Notes: generated from the sequence alone by a model not told the origin. A stretch of 35,108 nucleotides of DNA from QHXQ01 sp036389375 (GCA_036389375.1 DASVQA010000196.1:1-35108); one strand, 5' to 3'; positions 16,556-24,893 are shown, numbered from the stretch's first letter. Numbers and translations are program-made.

Positions 16556-17011
16556 AACTTTGACCTCCATTGCGTGCATGCGCGCGCCGGCACGGATGGC
16601 TTGCGTGAGGCTTAAAAGACCTGTGCGGCGCGCGCTGGCAGAGGTTAGACCAACGGAGCTACGGTTCGCGCTCAAGTCGTCTGTGTGAGTCGGCCAAAAG
16701 AGACTTGGCAGAAGCGAGTCAAGAGCGGACGACGCAAGGGCGCGCAGAGTGGCAACAACAGCGCAGACGATAGCAATGCTCATGCCAGCGGCGCTCCTGT
16801 CATGCTCGCTCTCTTTCAGGCGAAAAAAGAGGTCTTAGTTTTCAGCAAAGCGGCGGGGTGTCTACAGGAAAGGACGGATGCGCGCGGCAGGTGCGTACTC
16901 TGGTTAACGCCTCATTCTTTGTTCAACAATGATAACGACCGGCCGGACTGTCAGGGCAGAACACTTGCCCCGCCCGCGCCGCGCAAACTAAAGAGACAGC
17001 GCGCCGCACGG
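16556..17011. other. 456-bp non-coding gap between hutH and the two-gene membrane operon
   Basis: I find no credible gene here. The minus strand has an open frame continuing upstream from 16555 to 16783, but it lacks a ribosome site and family features. The segment around 16905-16945 is AT-richer than its surroundings and could hold the promoter of the 16555 gene, but I could not place a convincing -35/-10 pair. GGAGGTCA at 16561-16568 is the ribosome site for that gene. No terminator hairpin for hutH was identified. Confidence 0.5.
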
Positions 17012-18511
17012 CTAAACGTCAAACTCGCCGCGCCGGATCGCTTCGGTCAGCTTTTCAAAATCGGGCGTCAGCGTGCGGTCGCGCGTGAGGCGTGGGGCGT
17101 GGCGGCGGACGGCTTGATAAGCGCGGCGGACGCCGACACCGGGTTGCAGCGGGGCGCGATGTTCGAGCGCCTCGGCGGCGGTCAGCAGTTCGATGGCGAG
17201 GATCTGCTCGGCGCTCTCGACGACGCGGCGGAGTTTGGTTGCGGCGGTCATGCCCATCGAGACATGATCCTCTTTGCCACCGTCGGTCGGCACGTTGTCC
17301 ACGCTCGCCGGATGTGCAAGCGCGCGCGCTTCTGCGACGAGCGCCGCCGCCACGATCTGCGCCAGCATAAAACCGGACGCGAGACCCGGATGCGTCGTCA
17401 GAAACGGTGGCAGGTCTTCGTTCGTGTCCGGGTTGACGAGCCGATCCACGCGGCGCTCCGTGATGCTCATCAGATCGACTAAAGCGATCACCGCATAGTC
17501 GCAGACGAGCGCGACGGGCGCACCGTGAAAGTTGCCACCCGATAGGACTTCGTTCGTGTCTGTGAAGACGAGCGGGTTGTCGGTCGCGCTGCCGGTTTCG
17601 ATCTCGACGACGGCGCGCGCATGTCCGAGCGCGTCGCGCACCGCACCGTGTACCTGCGGCATGCAGCGCAGCGAGTAAGCATCCTGCACGCGCGGATCGT
17701 TCTCGATGTGCGAGCGTCTGATCTCGCTGTCGGCGAGGAGCGCGCGCAGATGCGCCGCCGCCTCGGTCTGCCCTGCGTGTGGGCGCGCGTTGTGAATGCG
17801 CTCATCGAAGGCGACGGGCGTGCCGCGCAGGGCTTCAAGCGTCATCGCGCCGGCCACGTCGGCGACTCGCGCCACACGCTCCGCGCGTGCGATGGCGAGC
17901 GCGCCCACGGCCGTCATCGCCTGCGTGCCGTTTAAGAGCGCCAAGCCCTCTTTCGCTTCAAGCTGCAAAGGCAGAAGCCCCGCGCGCCGCAGAGCCTCGC
18001 CGCCCGGCAGCCGCGCGCCCTGATAAAACGCTTCGCCTTCGCCAATGACAACCTGCGCCAGATGCGCGAGCGGCGCTAGATCGCCCGACGCTCCGACCGA
18101 CCCTTTCTCCGGCACAACGGGTATGACATCGCGGGCCAAAAGCGCCAGCAACGCTTCGATGACGACGGCGCGCGCGCCGCTGTAGCCGAGCGCGAGCACG
18201 TTGGCGCGCAACAACATCATCGCCCGCACTTCCGCCACCGGCAGCGGTGCGCCGACACCGCACGCATGGCTGCGCACGAGATTCAATTGCAGTTCGCGCA
18301 ACTCGTCGGGCGGGATCGTGTAGTCCGACAATTTGCCGAAGCCGGTGTTGACGCCGTAGACGACGCGTTCCTCCGCGACGATGCGCTCGACCACTGCGCG
18401 CCCCGCCTCGACGCGCATGCGGGCCCGCGCAGCCAGCGCCACCTGCTCGTCGCCAGAGGCGACGGCGGCGACCTGTGCGAGCGTGAGCGGTTGACCGTTC
18501 AGTTCCAGCAT
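17012..18511 (-). CDS. hutH: Histidine ammonia-lyase
   Basis: The enzyme removes ammonia from L-histidine to form urocanate, the first step of histidine breakdown. The 499-residue protein has the Ala141-Ser142-Gly143 triad in GSVGASGDLAPLAHL, which self-cyclises to the MIO electrophile. It also has YGVNTGFG around Tyr52, RANVLALGYSGAR, and QDAYSLRCMPQVHG-like text (VQDAYSLRCMPQVHGAVRDA). Length matches HutH (about 505). The start at 18511 (MLELNGQPLT) is preferred to one at 18625, because the extra 38 residues overlap the preceding gene and look non-native; no strong ribosome site is seen. It follows the nucleotidyltransferase gene by 34 bp. Phenylalanine or tyrosine ammonia-lyases are related, so hutH is very likely but not certain. 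Regulation is not visible. Confidence 0.93.
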   Translation of the reverse strand: MLELNGQPLTLAQVAAVASGDEQVALAARARMRVEAGRAVVERIVAEERVVYGVNTGFGKLSDYTIPPDELRELQLNLVRSHACGVGAPLPVAEVRAMMLLRANVLALGYSGARAVVIEALLALLARDVIPVVPEKGSVGASGDLAPLAHLAQVVIGEGEAFYQGARLPGGEALRRAGLLPLQLEAKEGLALLNGTQAMTAVGALAIARAERVARVADVAGAMTLEALRGTPVAFDERIHNARPHAGQTEAAAHLRALLADSEIRRSHIENDPRVQDAYSLRCMPQVHGAVRDALGHARAVVEIETGSATDNPLVFTDTNEVLSGGNFHGAPVALVCDYAVIALVDLMSITERRVDRLVNPDTNEDLPPFLTTHPGLASGFMLAQIVAAALVAEARALAHPASVDNVPTDGGKEDHVSMGMTAATKLRRVVESAEQILAIELLTAAEALEHRAPLQPGVGVRRAYQAVRRHAPRLTRDRTLTPDFEKLTEAIRRGEFDV

Positions 18512-18545
18512 GACGGGTAATGATGAGCGATGCGCGTGGGCAGCG

Positions 18546-19157
18546 TCAAAGTCTGGCCAGCCATTGGTGTCCGAGCGCGCACGTGGCGATGGCGGCGCGC
18601 AGCCAGTCACGCCGCTCCGGCTCAAGGCGCTCGACGGTGGCGGCGAAATCCTGTTCGTCTTTGGCGCGCGGCTGCTTCGATTTGTAGAGCAGCACGATCT
18701 CCGGCGCGAGCAGGTTTATGCCCGCCGACGTGAGATAGCACTTGGCGATGGGTCGGGTCACAGCGTCGTTGCGGCGAAACACCCAGTCGTCGCCGCGCGC
18801 CTCGTTCAATAGGACTTCGAGTTGCTGCGGCTCGGTCGCTTCGTTGCGACAGTAAAGCTCATGCACAGGCCGGTCTAAACGCTCGCCCCGCCACTCAGAC
18901 AGTGCGCCGTTCAATACTTGCTGCCAGTGCCAGCCTTGAAAGTGTCTATGTAAAGCAAGCTGATCCTTGCGAAAGAGGGCAAGCTCTATGTCGGCGTGGG
19001 GGCGCGTCACGCGGCCGAGATAGAGATCGATGGCCCAGCCGCCCGCGATAAACCAGAGCGCCGGGAAATCGCGCATGAGGGCTGCGACTTTAACCGGCAG
19101 CGCATCTAGCTCCGCCGCCTGCGCCCCGCTGTGCTCGCCGCTCGCCGCCCGCTGCAT
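18546..19157 (-). CDS. Nucleotidyltransferase-fold protein resembling aminoglycoside adenylyltransferases
   Basis: The 203-residue protein has FIAGGWAIDLYLGR followed by TRPHADIELALFRKDQ. This is the GG(W)...D-x-(D/E) catalytic pattern of the minimal nucleotidyltransferase family that includes aminoglycoside 2''-adenylyltransferase (PF10706). Asp66 and Glu68, approximately, would bind metal. Chromosomal relatives are common and most have no proven resistance function, so resistance must not be assumed. The start at 19157 overlaps the stop of the DUF2270 gene (TGATG), and a longer open frame extending into that gene is a shadow. HutH follows 34 bp later. The acceptor substrate is unknown. Confidence 0.72.
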   Translation of the reverse strand: MQRAASGEHSGAQAAELDALPVKVAALMRDFPALWFIAGGWAIDLYLGRVTRPHADIELALFRKDQLALHRHFQGWHWQQVLNGALSEWRGERLDRPVHELYCRNEATEPQQLEVLLNEARGDDWVFRRNDAVTRPIAKCYLTSAGINLLAPEIVLLYKSKQPRAKDEQDFAATVERLEPERRDWLRAAIATCALGHQWLARL

Positions 19158-20161
19158 CACTTCGTAACCGTCTCTTCTTCTTTCAACGGAAGCTGTGTGC
19201 GGTGTATGTCGTCGAAGTCGGGGCGTTTGAACTCGCCGGTGCGGGTCATGCGTGTGCGCTCGCGGGCGCGCTTGGTGCGGCGCAGGGTGGTGCGGCGCTG
19301 CTTGGCGGCGCGCGTCAGGTTCGTCATGCTGCGGATCGGGTGGAAGTTGAACTCGTGGACGGGTAGCACCTCGCCCGTCGCCTCGCGCAAGCGTAGCGTG
19401 CCGAAGGCGAAGACCAGTACCGCGACATTGAAGAGGATGCCAAAGGCGACCATCAACTCGCCGGGGATGAAACCGATGGCGGCGCGATGAAGGAACTCGT
19501 CGAAGTCGGGCGTCGGCGTCGGGTGCAGGTAGACTTTCAGATTCCAACTCGCGGCGAGCAGCGCGAAAATCCAGAGGTAGTTGCGGCGCAGACGCCGTCC
19601 GACCGCTTCCCATTCGCTGATGGTGAAATGCGGCGTGCGTAAATCTTCCGCCATGTGGTGCGCCCAGTCGGTGTCGGTCACGCTGCCGGTCAAGAGTGGC
19701 GCGAAGTAGCCGGTTTCGATCACGCGCACGCGGCTCGCCCAGATTTCGTAGTAGCGATAACGTCGCGCCTCCATAAAGAGGAAGAAGGCGACGAGGATCG
19801 AGTTGATCGGGATAACGAAGTGCGGGTTGGCAGCGGACGAGAAGGCGAACGAGAGCGTTGCGCCGGCCGTGATGACCGCCCAGTTGGTCGTCGTGTCGAG
19901 CCGGTTGCGCCACGTGTTCGAGCGTTGCACCTCACCGCGATAGAAATGCACCATCGCCGTGTTGAACTCGGCGGGCGACATCTTGCGCCCCAAAAGCGTA
20001 ATGGTGTCGGCCGCCGCCGCGCGCTCCGGCGGCTTCGTCGCGTCGCGCACGGGCGGTTTGGTCACATCGCGCGGCGGCGCTTGCGGCGGTGTCAACGGGC
20101 CCGAAGGGCGGTCGGGGCGCATCAGCGGGCCGACGGGTCTGGGACGGATGTCAGGTTTCAT
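19157..20161 (-). CDS. DUF2270 family integral membrane protein
   Basis: The 334-residue protein has a proline/arginine-rich N-terminus (about 1-65, many PDRPSG- and RDATKPP-like repeats) and then a conserved membrane core. The text MVHFYRGEVQRSNTWRNRLD, WAVITAGATLSFAFS and FFLFMEARRYRYYEIWASR matches my recollection of DUF2270 (PF10028). There are about four membrane segments: two near 105-150 and two near 220-270. Function is unknown. The start at 20161 (MKPDIRPRP) is chosen because the upstream residues are unlike the family; no strong ribosome site is seen. The nucleotidyltransferase start overlaps this stop by one base, so the pair is translationally coupled and hutH probably shares the transcript. 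Confidence 0.78.
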   Translation of the reverse strand: MKPDIRPRPVGPLMRPDRPSGPLTPPQAPPRDVTKPPVRDATKPPERAAAADTITLLGRKMSPAEFNTAMVHFYRGEVQRSNTWRNRLDTTTNWAVITAGATLSFAFSSAANPHFVIPINSILVAFFLFMEARRYRYYEIWASRVRVIETGYFAPLLTGSVTDTDWAHHMAEDLRTPHFTISEWEAVGRRLRRNYLWIFALLAASWNLKVYLHPTPTPDFDEFLHRAAIGFIPGELMVAFGILFNVAVLVFAFGTLRLREATGEVLPVHEFNFHPIRSMTNLTRAAKQRRTTLRRTKRARERTRMTRTGEFKRPDFDDIHRTQLPLKEEETVTK

Positions 20162-20418
20162 GTGCGGCGGTTCGATTCCACGTGCGCAACGCGCGGGAGA
20201 GCGGCACGGCCTCTTGTTCGCGCCGGATGATAGCACGCGCGCCGCTGAACTTGGTGCAGGCGGCGTGTCCGGCGACACTCTTTGTTGTAATACTTCAAGC
20301 CCACGCCGCGCAAGAACAATTCATGCGCGCCGGGCCTAATTGCTTGCGCGCCACACGCCCCGGCGGGTTGTCTTGGCCGCGCGCGTGCGCGTCGAGCGCG
20401 CCGCGCTTTTGAGTCCGG

Positions 20419-20447
20419 TTGACAGTCGGCGCAGGCATCCCTATATT
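20419..20447 (+). promoter_or_regulatory. Sigma-70 promoter of tadA
   Basis: A perfect TTGACA (20419-20424) and TATATT (20442-20447) are separated by 17 bases. Transcription would start near 20454, 20 bases before the ATG. The 312-bp gap 20162-20473 between the divergent DUF2270 and tadA genes holds this promoter; no counterpart for the minus-strand gene was clear. Confidence 0.75.
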
Positions 20448-20473
20448 CAATTTTTGTTTGTGGCTGCTTGAAA

Positions 20474-21001
20474 ATGTCTGTGCGTGAGGAGTTTCAGCCC
20501 GCGCCGGTCGCGGACGCGGACGTGCGCTGGATGCGCGTGGCGCTTCAGGCTGCGCGCACCGCCGCCGCTGAGCATGACGAAGTGCCGGTCGGCGCGGTCG
20601 TCGTTAGCGCAGAGGGCGCGCTCCTCGCCTGTGCCGGCAACCGCACGCGGACAGACTGCGACCCGACCGGGCACGCAGAGATCGTCGCACTGCGCATGGC
20701 CGCCCGCGCTGCCGGCAATTACCGGCTCAACGGCGCGGTGCTCTACGCGACGATTGAGCCGTGCGCGATGTGCGCCGGGGCGCTCGTGCAGGCGCGCATC
20801 AAACGGCTCGTCTATGGCGCGCGCGACGAACGCGCGGGCGCGGTCGAATCGGTCTTCCGCCTCTGCGATGCAAGTTCTTTGAATCATCGGATGGAGCTTA
20901 CGCCGGGCGTGCTTGCAGCAGAGTGCGGCGCACTGATGCAGGAGTTCTTTCGCCAGCGCCGCAAAGCCAACGATGAACGCAGCATGATGCACGATGATTG
21001 A
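20474..21001 (+). CDS. tadA: tRNA-specific adenosine deaminase
   Basis: TadA deaminates adenosine 34 of tRNA-Arg(ACG) to inosine, letting one tRNA read CGU, CGC and CGA. The 175-residue protein has the zinc cytidine-deaminase fold: His67-Ala-Glu69 in GHAEIVAL and Cys97-x2-Cys100 in EPCAMCAGALVQARI, with NRTRTD and DPTGHAE as in known TadA. The C-terminal AECGALMQEFFRQRRK is also typical. The ATG at 20474 is used; a TTG two codons earlier is possible. A strong promoter lies 27 bases upstream. Next on the strand are two tRNA-Ser genes, ffs and dnaX, an order resembling the yaaJ (tadA)-scr-dnaX region of B. subtilis. Confidence 0.93.
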   Translation: MSVREEFQPAPVADADVRWMRVALQAARTAAAEHDEVPVGAVVVSAEGALLACAGNRTRTDCDPTGHAEIVALRMAARAAGNYRLNGAVLYATIEPCAMCAGALVQARIKRLVYGARDERAGAVESVFRLCDASSLNHRMELTPGVLAAECGALMQEFFRQRRKANDERSMMHDD

Positions 21002-21059
21002 ACCGGCGCAGGCGGTTCAGTCATGCTTTCCGGCTTCAGCCTGCCGCAGTTGCCTGTGC

Positions 21060-21149
<90 letters not shown>

Positions 21150-21157
21150 TCAGATCA

Positions 21158-21237
21158 AGAGGTCAGAGGTCAGAGGTCAGAGGTCAGTTTATATGCTTAA
21201 CTGACCTCTGACCTCTGAGACCTCTAACCTCTCTTTT
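21158..21237 (+). repeat. Heptad-repeat hairpin between two tRNA-Ser genes; probable terminator
   Basis: Four exact copies of AGAGGTC (21158-21185) form the left arm. The right arm (21203-21232) has GACCTCT three times and AACCTCT once, with two extra bases between the second and third. The loop is AT-rich (TTTATATGCTTAA region). A run of five T follows at about 21234-21238, immediately before the second tRNA. The left and right arms can pair over at least 16 bp, in several registers because of the tandem units. This is the clearest member of the repeat family in the window and fits intrinsic termination of the first tRNA transcript. Confidence 0.8.
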
Positions 21238-21239
21238 TC

Positions 21240-21330
<91 letters not shown>

Positions 21331-21388
21331 TTAGCACGAATTAAACTCGGCCGCCAAAGTCCGCGCCGGACGAAGATCAACATAGCTT

Positions 21389-21907
21389 ATGAGCAGACGA
21401 GCACTATGGAGCGGCGTCCTGATCGGTCTGTTGGTAGCGAGTACGGGCGCGCTCGCGCAACGCGGCGGGGCGCGGCGCAGACCGCCGCAGAAGGGCGCGG
21501 TCTGCGGCGACCCGACCGTGCGTTGCCCGACGAGCTACGACTTCAAGCCCAACGACCTGCCGTTTCGCATCCCCGCCCGCGCCGTGATCTGGGAGAGCGA
21601 ATCGTTCTACGCCGTCATCCTCAAGAGCGTGCGCGCGGCGGCCGAAGATTGTCAGCAGTTCGTGTCTGAAGCAGATCGCATACAGGCGCAGGGCTTATTC
21701 CCGCACAACAAGGTCTTTACGGAGCGCGGCTGCGGCGAACCGGGCGAGCCGTACTACACGAACACGCGCGCAGATGCGCGCTTCATGGCCGTCTATGCCG
21801 GGCGGACACGCGCAGAGGCCGATAAAGTGCTGGCGCAGGTGCAAGCGACCGGCAAATTTCCCGGCGCGAACCTGCGCCGCATGAGCATCGGCTTTAACGG
21901 AACGTGA
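21389..21907 (+). CDS. Small secreted protein with two SPOR-like half repeats
   Basis: The 172-residue protein has a signal peptide (about 1-23, ending STGALAQ) and a basic RGGARRRPP stretch. The mature part appears to repeat itself: FYAVILKSVRAAAEDCQQF...GLFPHNKVF and FMAVYAGRTRAEADKVLAQV...GKFPGANLRRM. Both resemble the SPOR fold (a beta-alpha-beta unit that binds stripped peptidoglycan). The similarity is by eye and weak. Four cysteines (Cys39, Cys46 and two later) could form disulfides in the periplasm. No clear ribosome site precedes the ATG at 21389. Function is unknown; a peptidoglycan-associated role is the best guess. SRP RNA follows about 120 bp downstream. Confidence 0.6.
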   Translation: MSRRALWSGVLIGLLVASTGALAQRGGARRRPPQKGAVCGDPTVRCPTSYDFKPNDLPFRIPARAVIWESESFYAVILKSVRAAAEDCQQFVSEADRIQAQGLFPHNKVFTERGCGEPGEPYYTNTRADARFMAVYAGRTRAEADKVLAQVQATGKFPGANLRRMSIGFNGT

Positions 21908-22026
21908 AACCGGGTTTGCGCGTTGACGGTCGCGCCGTTTGCCAGCGCGCGCCGGACGGGTTAAAGTAAACGGCGTCGGACAGACAAGATGCGTGCGAAG
22001 CGTATCCGACGGGTTTGACAATTTAT

Positions 22027-22130
22027 CAGACTTCGGGCTCCGCACAACGTTTGCCGCGCGAACCCCGCCAGGCCGGGAACGGAGCAACGGTAGTGACGGC
22101 CGCGTGTGTTGCGGGTCAGTCCGGAGTCTG
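22027..22130 (+). ncRNA. ffs: Signal recognition particle RNA (4.5S, small bacterial type)
   Basis: The apical domain is diagnostic: CCAGG, then CCG, the GGAA tetraloop, CGG and AGCAACGG (22068-22090), the binding site for Ffh. The ends pair over about 13 bp (CAGACTTCGGGCT at 22027-22039 with AGTCCGGAGTCTG at 22118-22130, including two G-T pairs), giving one long hairpin of about 104 nt, the usual size for small SRP RNAs without an Alu domain. It lies upstream of dnaX, as in Bacillus. Ends are set by pairing and may be off by a few bases. No clear promoter was placed. The rest of the 354-bp gap 21908-22261 holds no gene that I can see. Confidence 0.88.
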
Positions 22131-22261
22131 GCCAATTCTGTAGAAAGAGTTGTCGTCTCTGCGGCGCGAGGTTGCCGAAGCGGGCGCGGTTGGAGCACAA
22201 TCCACCGACGCTTGCTACAACCCGGTCGCGCAAGGCGGCAACTCTTTTCATTTATCACGCG

Positions 22262-22645
22262 ATGAAGATCAAATTTACCCGGCTCGACCACGTCCAACTC
22301 TGCATCCCGCCCGGCGCGGAAGCCGAGGCGCGCGAGTTTTACGGCCGCCTGCTCGGTTTGACCGAACTAGAAAAGCCCGCCCCGCTGCGCGCCAACGGCG
22401 GCATGTGGTTCGAGATCGCCGGCATTCAATTGCACATCAGCATCGAGGCGAATCAGAGCAAGTCGAAGCGCCATCCGGCGTTTGAAGTTGAAGACATCGA
22501 AGCGATCAAGACTTATCTCACGGCCCACGGCGTCCGCACGCGCGATGATGTTGCGCCCGCAGGCGTCAAGCGTTTCTCCTTCTTCGATCCCTTCGACAAT
22601 CGCATCGAGTTGTTGGAAAAAACCGGCCGGGCCGAGCACAGCTAA
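22262..22645 (+). CDS. VOC (glyoxalase/bleomycin-resistance fold) family protein
   Basis: The 127-residue protein has the paired beta-alpha-beta-beta-beta layout of vicinal-oxygen-chelate proteins. LDHVQLCIPPG begins module one and holds the expected metal-ligand His (residue 10); FFDPFDNRIELLE near the end carries the ligand Glu. Between them are ARFYGRLLGL-like text (AREFYGRLLGLTELEKP) and MWFEIAGIQLHISIE. Members include glyoxalase I, dioxygenases and antibiotic-binding proteins, so the substrate cannot be predicted. The start at 22262 is chosen because earlier in-frame codons run through the SRP RNA. DnaX follows 22 bp downstream. Confidence 0.85.
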   Translation: MKIKFTRLDHVQLCIPPGAEAEAREFYGRLLGLTELEKPAPLRANGGMWFEIAGIQLHISIEANQSKSKRHPAFEVEDIEAIKTYLTAHGVRTRDDVAPAGVKRFSFFDPFDNRIELLEKTGRAEHS

Positions 22646-22667
22646 CGCATAACGAATAACAACCGAC

Positions 22668-24821
22668 ATGGCTTATCAGGTCATCGCCCGCAAATGGCGA
22701 CCGCAGACGTTTGCAGAGGTCACGGGACAGGAGCCGATCACGCGCACCCTGCGCGGCGCGATTGAGCACGAACGCCTGCACCACGCCTACCTCTTCTCCG
22801 GCGCACGCGGCGTCGGCAAGACCACGACCGCGCGCCTGCTCGCCAAAGCACTCAACTGCCATAAAGCAGACAAGCCGACGCCCACGCCCTGCAAGATCAC
22901 CGACCCGGATGCCTGTCCGTCGTGCCGCGAGGTGGCCGAAGGGCGCTCGATTGACGTGCTTGAGATTGACGCGGCGTCGAACACGGGCGTGGATAACGTG
23001 CGTGAAGCGATCATCAACACGGTCGCCGTCCGCCCGGCGCGCGACCGTTTCAAAGTCTTCATCATTGACGAAGTCCACATGCTGTCGGGCGCGGCCTTCA
23101 ATGCCTTGTTGAAGACGCTGGAAGAACCGCCGCCGCGCATCGTCTTCATCATGGCAACGACCGAGTCGCACAAAGTGCCGGACACGATCCTGTCGCGCTG
23201 CCAGCAGTTCGAGTTTCGCACTATCGCCGCGCCGAAGATCGCCGAGCGGCTGCGCCTCATCGCCGACGCCGAGCAGATCAAGGTGGACGATGCGGCGCTC
23301 GCAGAGATCGCGCGCGCGGGCGATGGCTCGATGCGCGACGCGCAGTCAGCCTTTGATCAGGTCATCTCTTTCAGCGAAGGCCAGATCACGACGAAGGACG
23401 TGGAGGCGGCGCTCGGTCTCGCCAGCGCGGAGCAACTTGCGCGCGTGGTCGCGGCGGTCGCTAATGAGCAACCGGGCGAGGCGCTCGCAGTCGTGGACGA
23501 TCTCGTCATGCGCGGGCACGACCTGCGAAACTTCTGTCGTGACCTGCTCGCGCACCTGCGCGATCTGCTCGCCGCTAAAATTGGCGGCGCGGACGCAGCC
23601 GCCGACAGTGCTGCGCGTCGGCTCTATCAAGCGGCCGAGCCGTTTTCCGAATCCGACCTCGTGCGTTTCTTCCACAGCCTGAGCGAGACGGAACAGAAAC
23701 TGCGCGAGGGCGCGCACCCGCGTTATCAACTCGAAGTCGGCCTCATCAAACTGATCGAGATGCGCCGGCTCGCGCCGATCAATCAGATCATCGAACGCCT
23801 GCACGCGCTCGAAGAGGCGCTGCGGACGGGGCGCGCGCCGCTTGGCAGCAATGTCGGCTCGCCCACGCCTTCAGGCGGCACGGGGGGCGCTACGCCGCGC
23901 GGTGGCAGCGGCGGCCGCTCTGCCCCTCCAACCTCTCAGCGCGCTTCGACGCCGCGCGCCAGCGAGAGCGCGCCCTACCAGCCGCCCGCCACACCGCCGC
24001 CCGCGTCTGCGTCGCCGCCGGCTGCGCGGCCTACGCCTGCGGCTACACCGCCGCCCGCGCCGTTCGTCGGGCGCGGCGCGAGCGATCAAGTGCGCGCGGG
24101 CAATTCGCTCGACTGGTCAACCCACACGGTCGGCGCGTCCGTCCCAGATGCGCCGTTTTGGGAGACGCTGGCCGAGCCGGCGCAGACACCGGCCGCCGCG
24201 CCGATGCAAAGTGCGCCCGCGTCTGTGCCGGCAGATGCGCCGCCCGCAGGCGCACCGCTCCGGCTGGTCAATAAGCCGACGGCCGGTGCGCCGGGCGCCG
24301 GTCATAAGTCGTTCGCGGCGCGCGGATGGCGCGTGCCGGGGCGCGACGATCTGCCGGCCGAGCCGCCGGACTTTGGTGGCGGCGGCAGTAGCAGCGGCGG
24401 CGGGCGCGCCGACTCGATCACGGAACAGATCAAGCGTGTACTCGAAGAACGGCGCAAGCACCTGCTGGCGACGGCGCTCGACGGCGCGCGGCGTGCTTGC
24501 GTGGAGGGCGAGGAGTTCTACGTTGAGTTTGCGCCGGAGCGTAAGCACCTGCGCGATACGCTCAACAAGCCGGAGGGCATGAAACTGCTGCGCGAGGTCT
24601 GCCGCGAACTGTTGGGGCGCGACGTGGGCGTGCGCGTCATCGTCAAAGACGCGCGCGAGACGGACGCGCCGCCGACGCGCGAAGACGAAGAGTTGCGCGA
24701 GCGCCAACAGTTGCGCGAGTTGGCCGAGCAGAATCCGGCCGTGCAACATCTGCTGCGCACCTTCCGCGCCGAGATCATAGATGTGCGCCGCGTCGAACCG
24801 GAGCAGGGCAAAGGTTCGTGA
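22668..24821 (+). CDS. dnaX: DNA polymerase III subunit gamma/tau
   Basis: The clamp-loader ATPase that loads the beta sliding clamp. The 717-residue protein starts with MAYQVIARKWRPQTFAEVTGQ, typical of DnaX. It has Walker A GARGVGKTT (45-53), a zinc module with Cys64, Cys75, Cys83 and Cys86, Walker B IIDEVHML (Asp134, Glu135), and sensor-1 region FIMATTESHKVPDTILSRCQQF. After the collar domain comes a Gly/Pro/Ala-rich linker (about 395-590) and a C-terminal tau-like domain ending near 717. I saw no AAAAAAG-type slippery run, so a separate gamma form by frameshift is not evident. The usual downstream ybaB-recR pair is absent. No strong ribosome site precedes the ATG. Confidence 0.96.
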   Translation: MAYQVIARKWRPQTFAEVTGQEPITRTLRGAIEHERLHHAYLFSGARGVGKTTTARLLAKALNCHKADKPTPTPCKITDPDACPSCREVAEGRSIDVLEIDAASNTGVDNVREAIINTVAVRPARDRFKVFIIDEVHMLSGAAFNALLKTLEEPPPRIVFIMATTESHKVPDTILSRCQQFEFRTIAAPKIAERLRLIADAEQIKVDDAALAEIARAGDGSMRDAQSAFDQVISFSEGQITTKDVEAALGLASAEQLARVVAAVANEQPGEALAVVDDLVMRGHDLRNFCRDLLAHLRDLLAAKIGGADAAADSAARRLYQAAEPFSESDLVRFFHSLSETEQKLREGAHPRYQLEVGLIKLIEMRRLAPINQIIERLHALEEALRTGRAPLGSNVGSPTPSGGTGGATPRGGSGGRSAPPTSQRASTPRASESAPYQPPATPPPASASPPAARPTPAATPPPAPFVGRGASDQVRAGNSLDWSTHTVGASVPDAPFWETLAEPAQTPAAAPMQSAPASVPADAPPAGAPLRLVNKPTAGAPGAGHKSFAARGWRVPGRDDLPAEPPDFGGGGSSSGGGRADSITEQIKRVLEERRKHLLATALDGARRACVEGEEFYVEFAPERKHLRDTLNKPEGMKLLREVCRELLGRDVGVRVIVKDARETDAPPTREDEELRERQQLRELAEQNPAVQHLLRTFRAEIIDVRRVEPEQGKGS

Positions 24822-24893
24822 CCGGCAGCGTTGTTCGGCTGAACCGATGCACCCCGCGCGGCGTATAGGCTCTCACGGAGGTAATACGGAACA

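Noticed and set aside
16685..17482. Plus-strand open frame across the gap and the end of hutH
   Set aside because: Half of it is antisense to hutH; there is no ribosome site and no family features.
18512..18625. N-terminal extension of hutH to 18625
   Set aside because: It overlaps the nucleotidyltransferase gene and is not HutH-like; the 18511 start gives normal length.
18546..19157. Antibiotic-resistance gene
   Set aside because: The fold resembles aminoglycoside adenylyltransferases, but chromosomal relatives usually have other or unknown roles; there is no mobile-element context.
19158..19913. Extension of the nucleotidyltransferase frame into the DUF2270 gene
   Set aside because: Arg/His-rich shadow of DUF2270; the ATG at 19157 overlaps the DUF2270 stop as expected of a coupled pair.
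22015..22020. TTGACA just before ffs as its -35 box
   Set aside because: It lies too close to the RNA 5' end, and no -10 is found 17 bases later.
22106..22261. Upstream start for the VOC protein
   Set aside because: It would translate part of the SRP RNA; the family N-terminus begins at 22262.
22668..24821. Programmed frameshift in dnaX
   Set aside because: I looked for an A-rich slippery run such as AAAAAAG and saw none.
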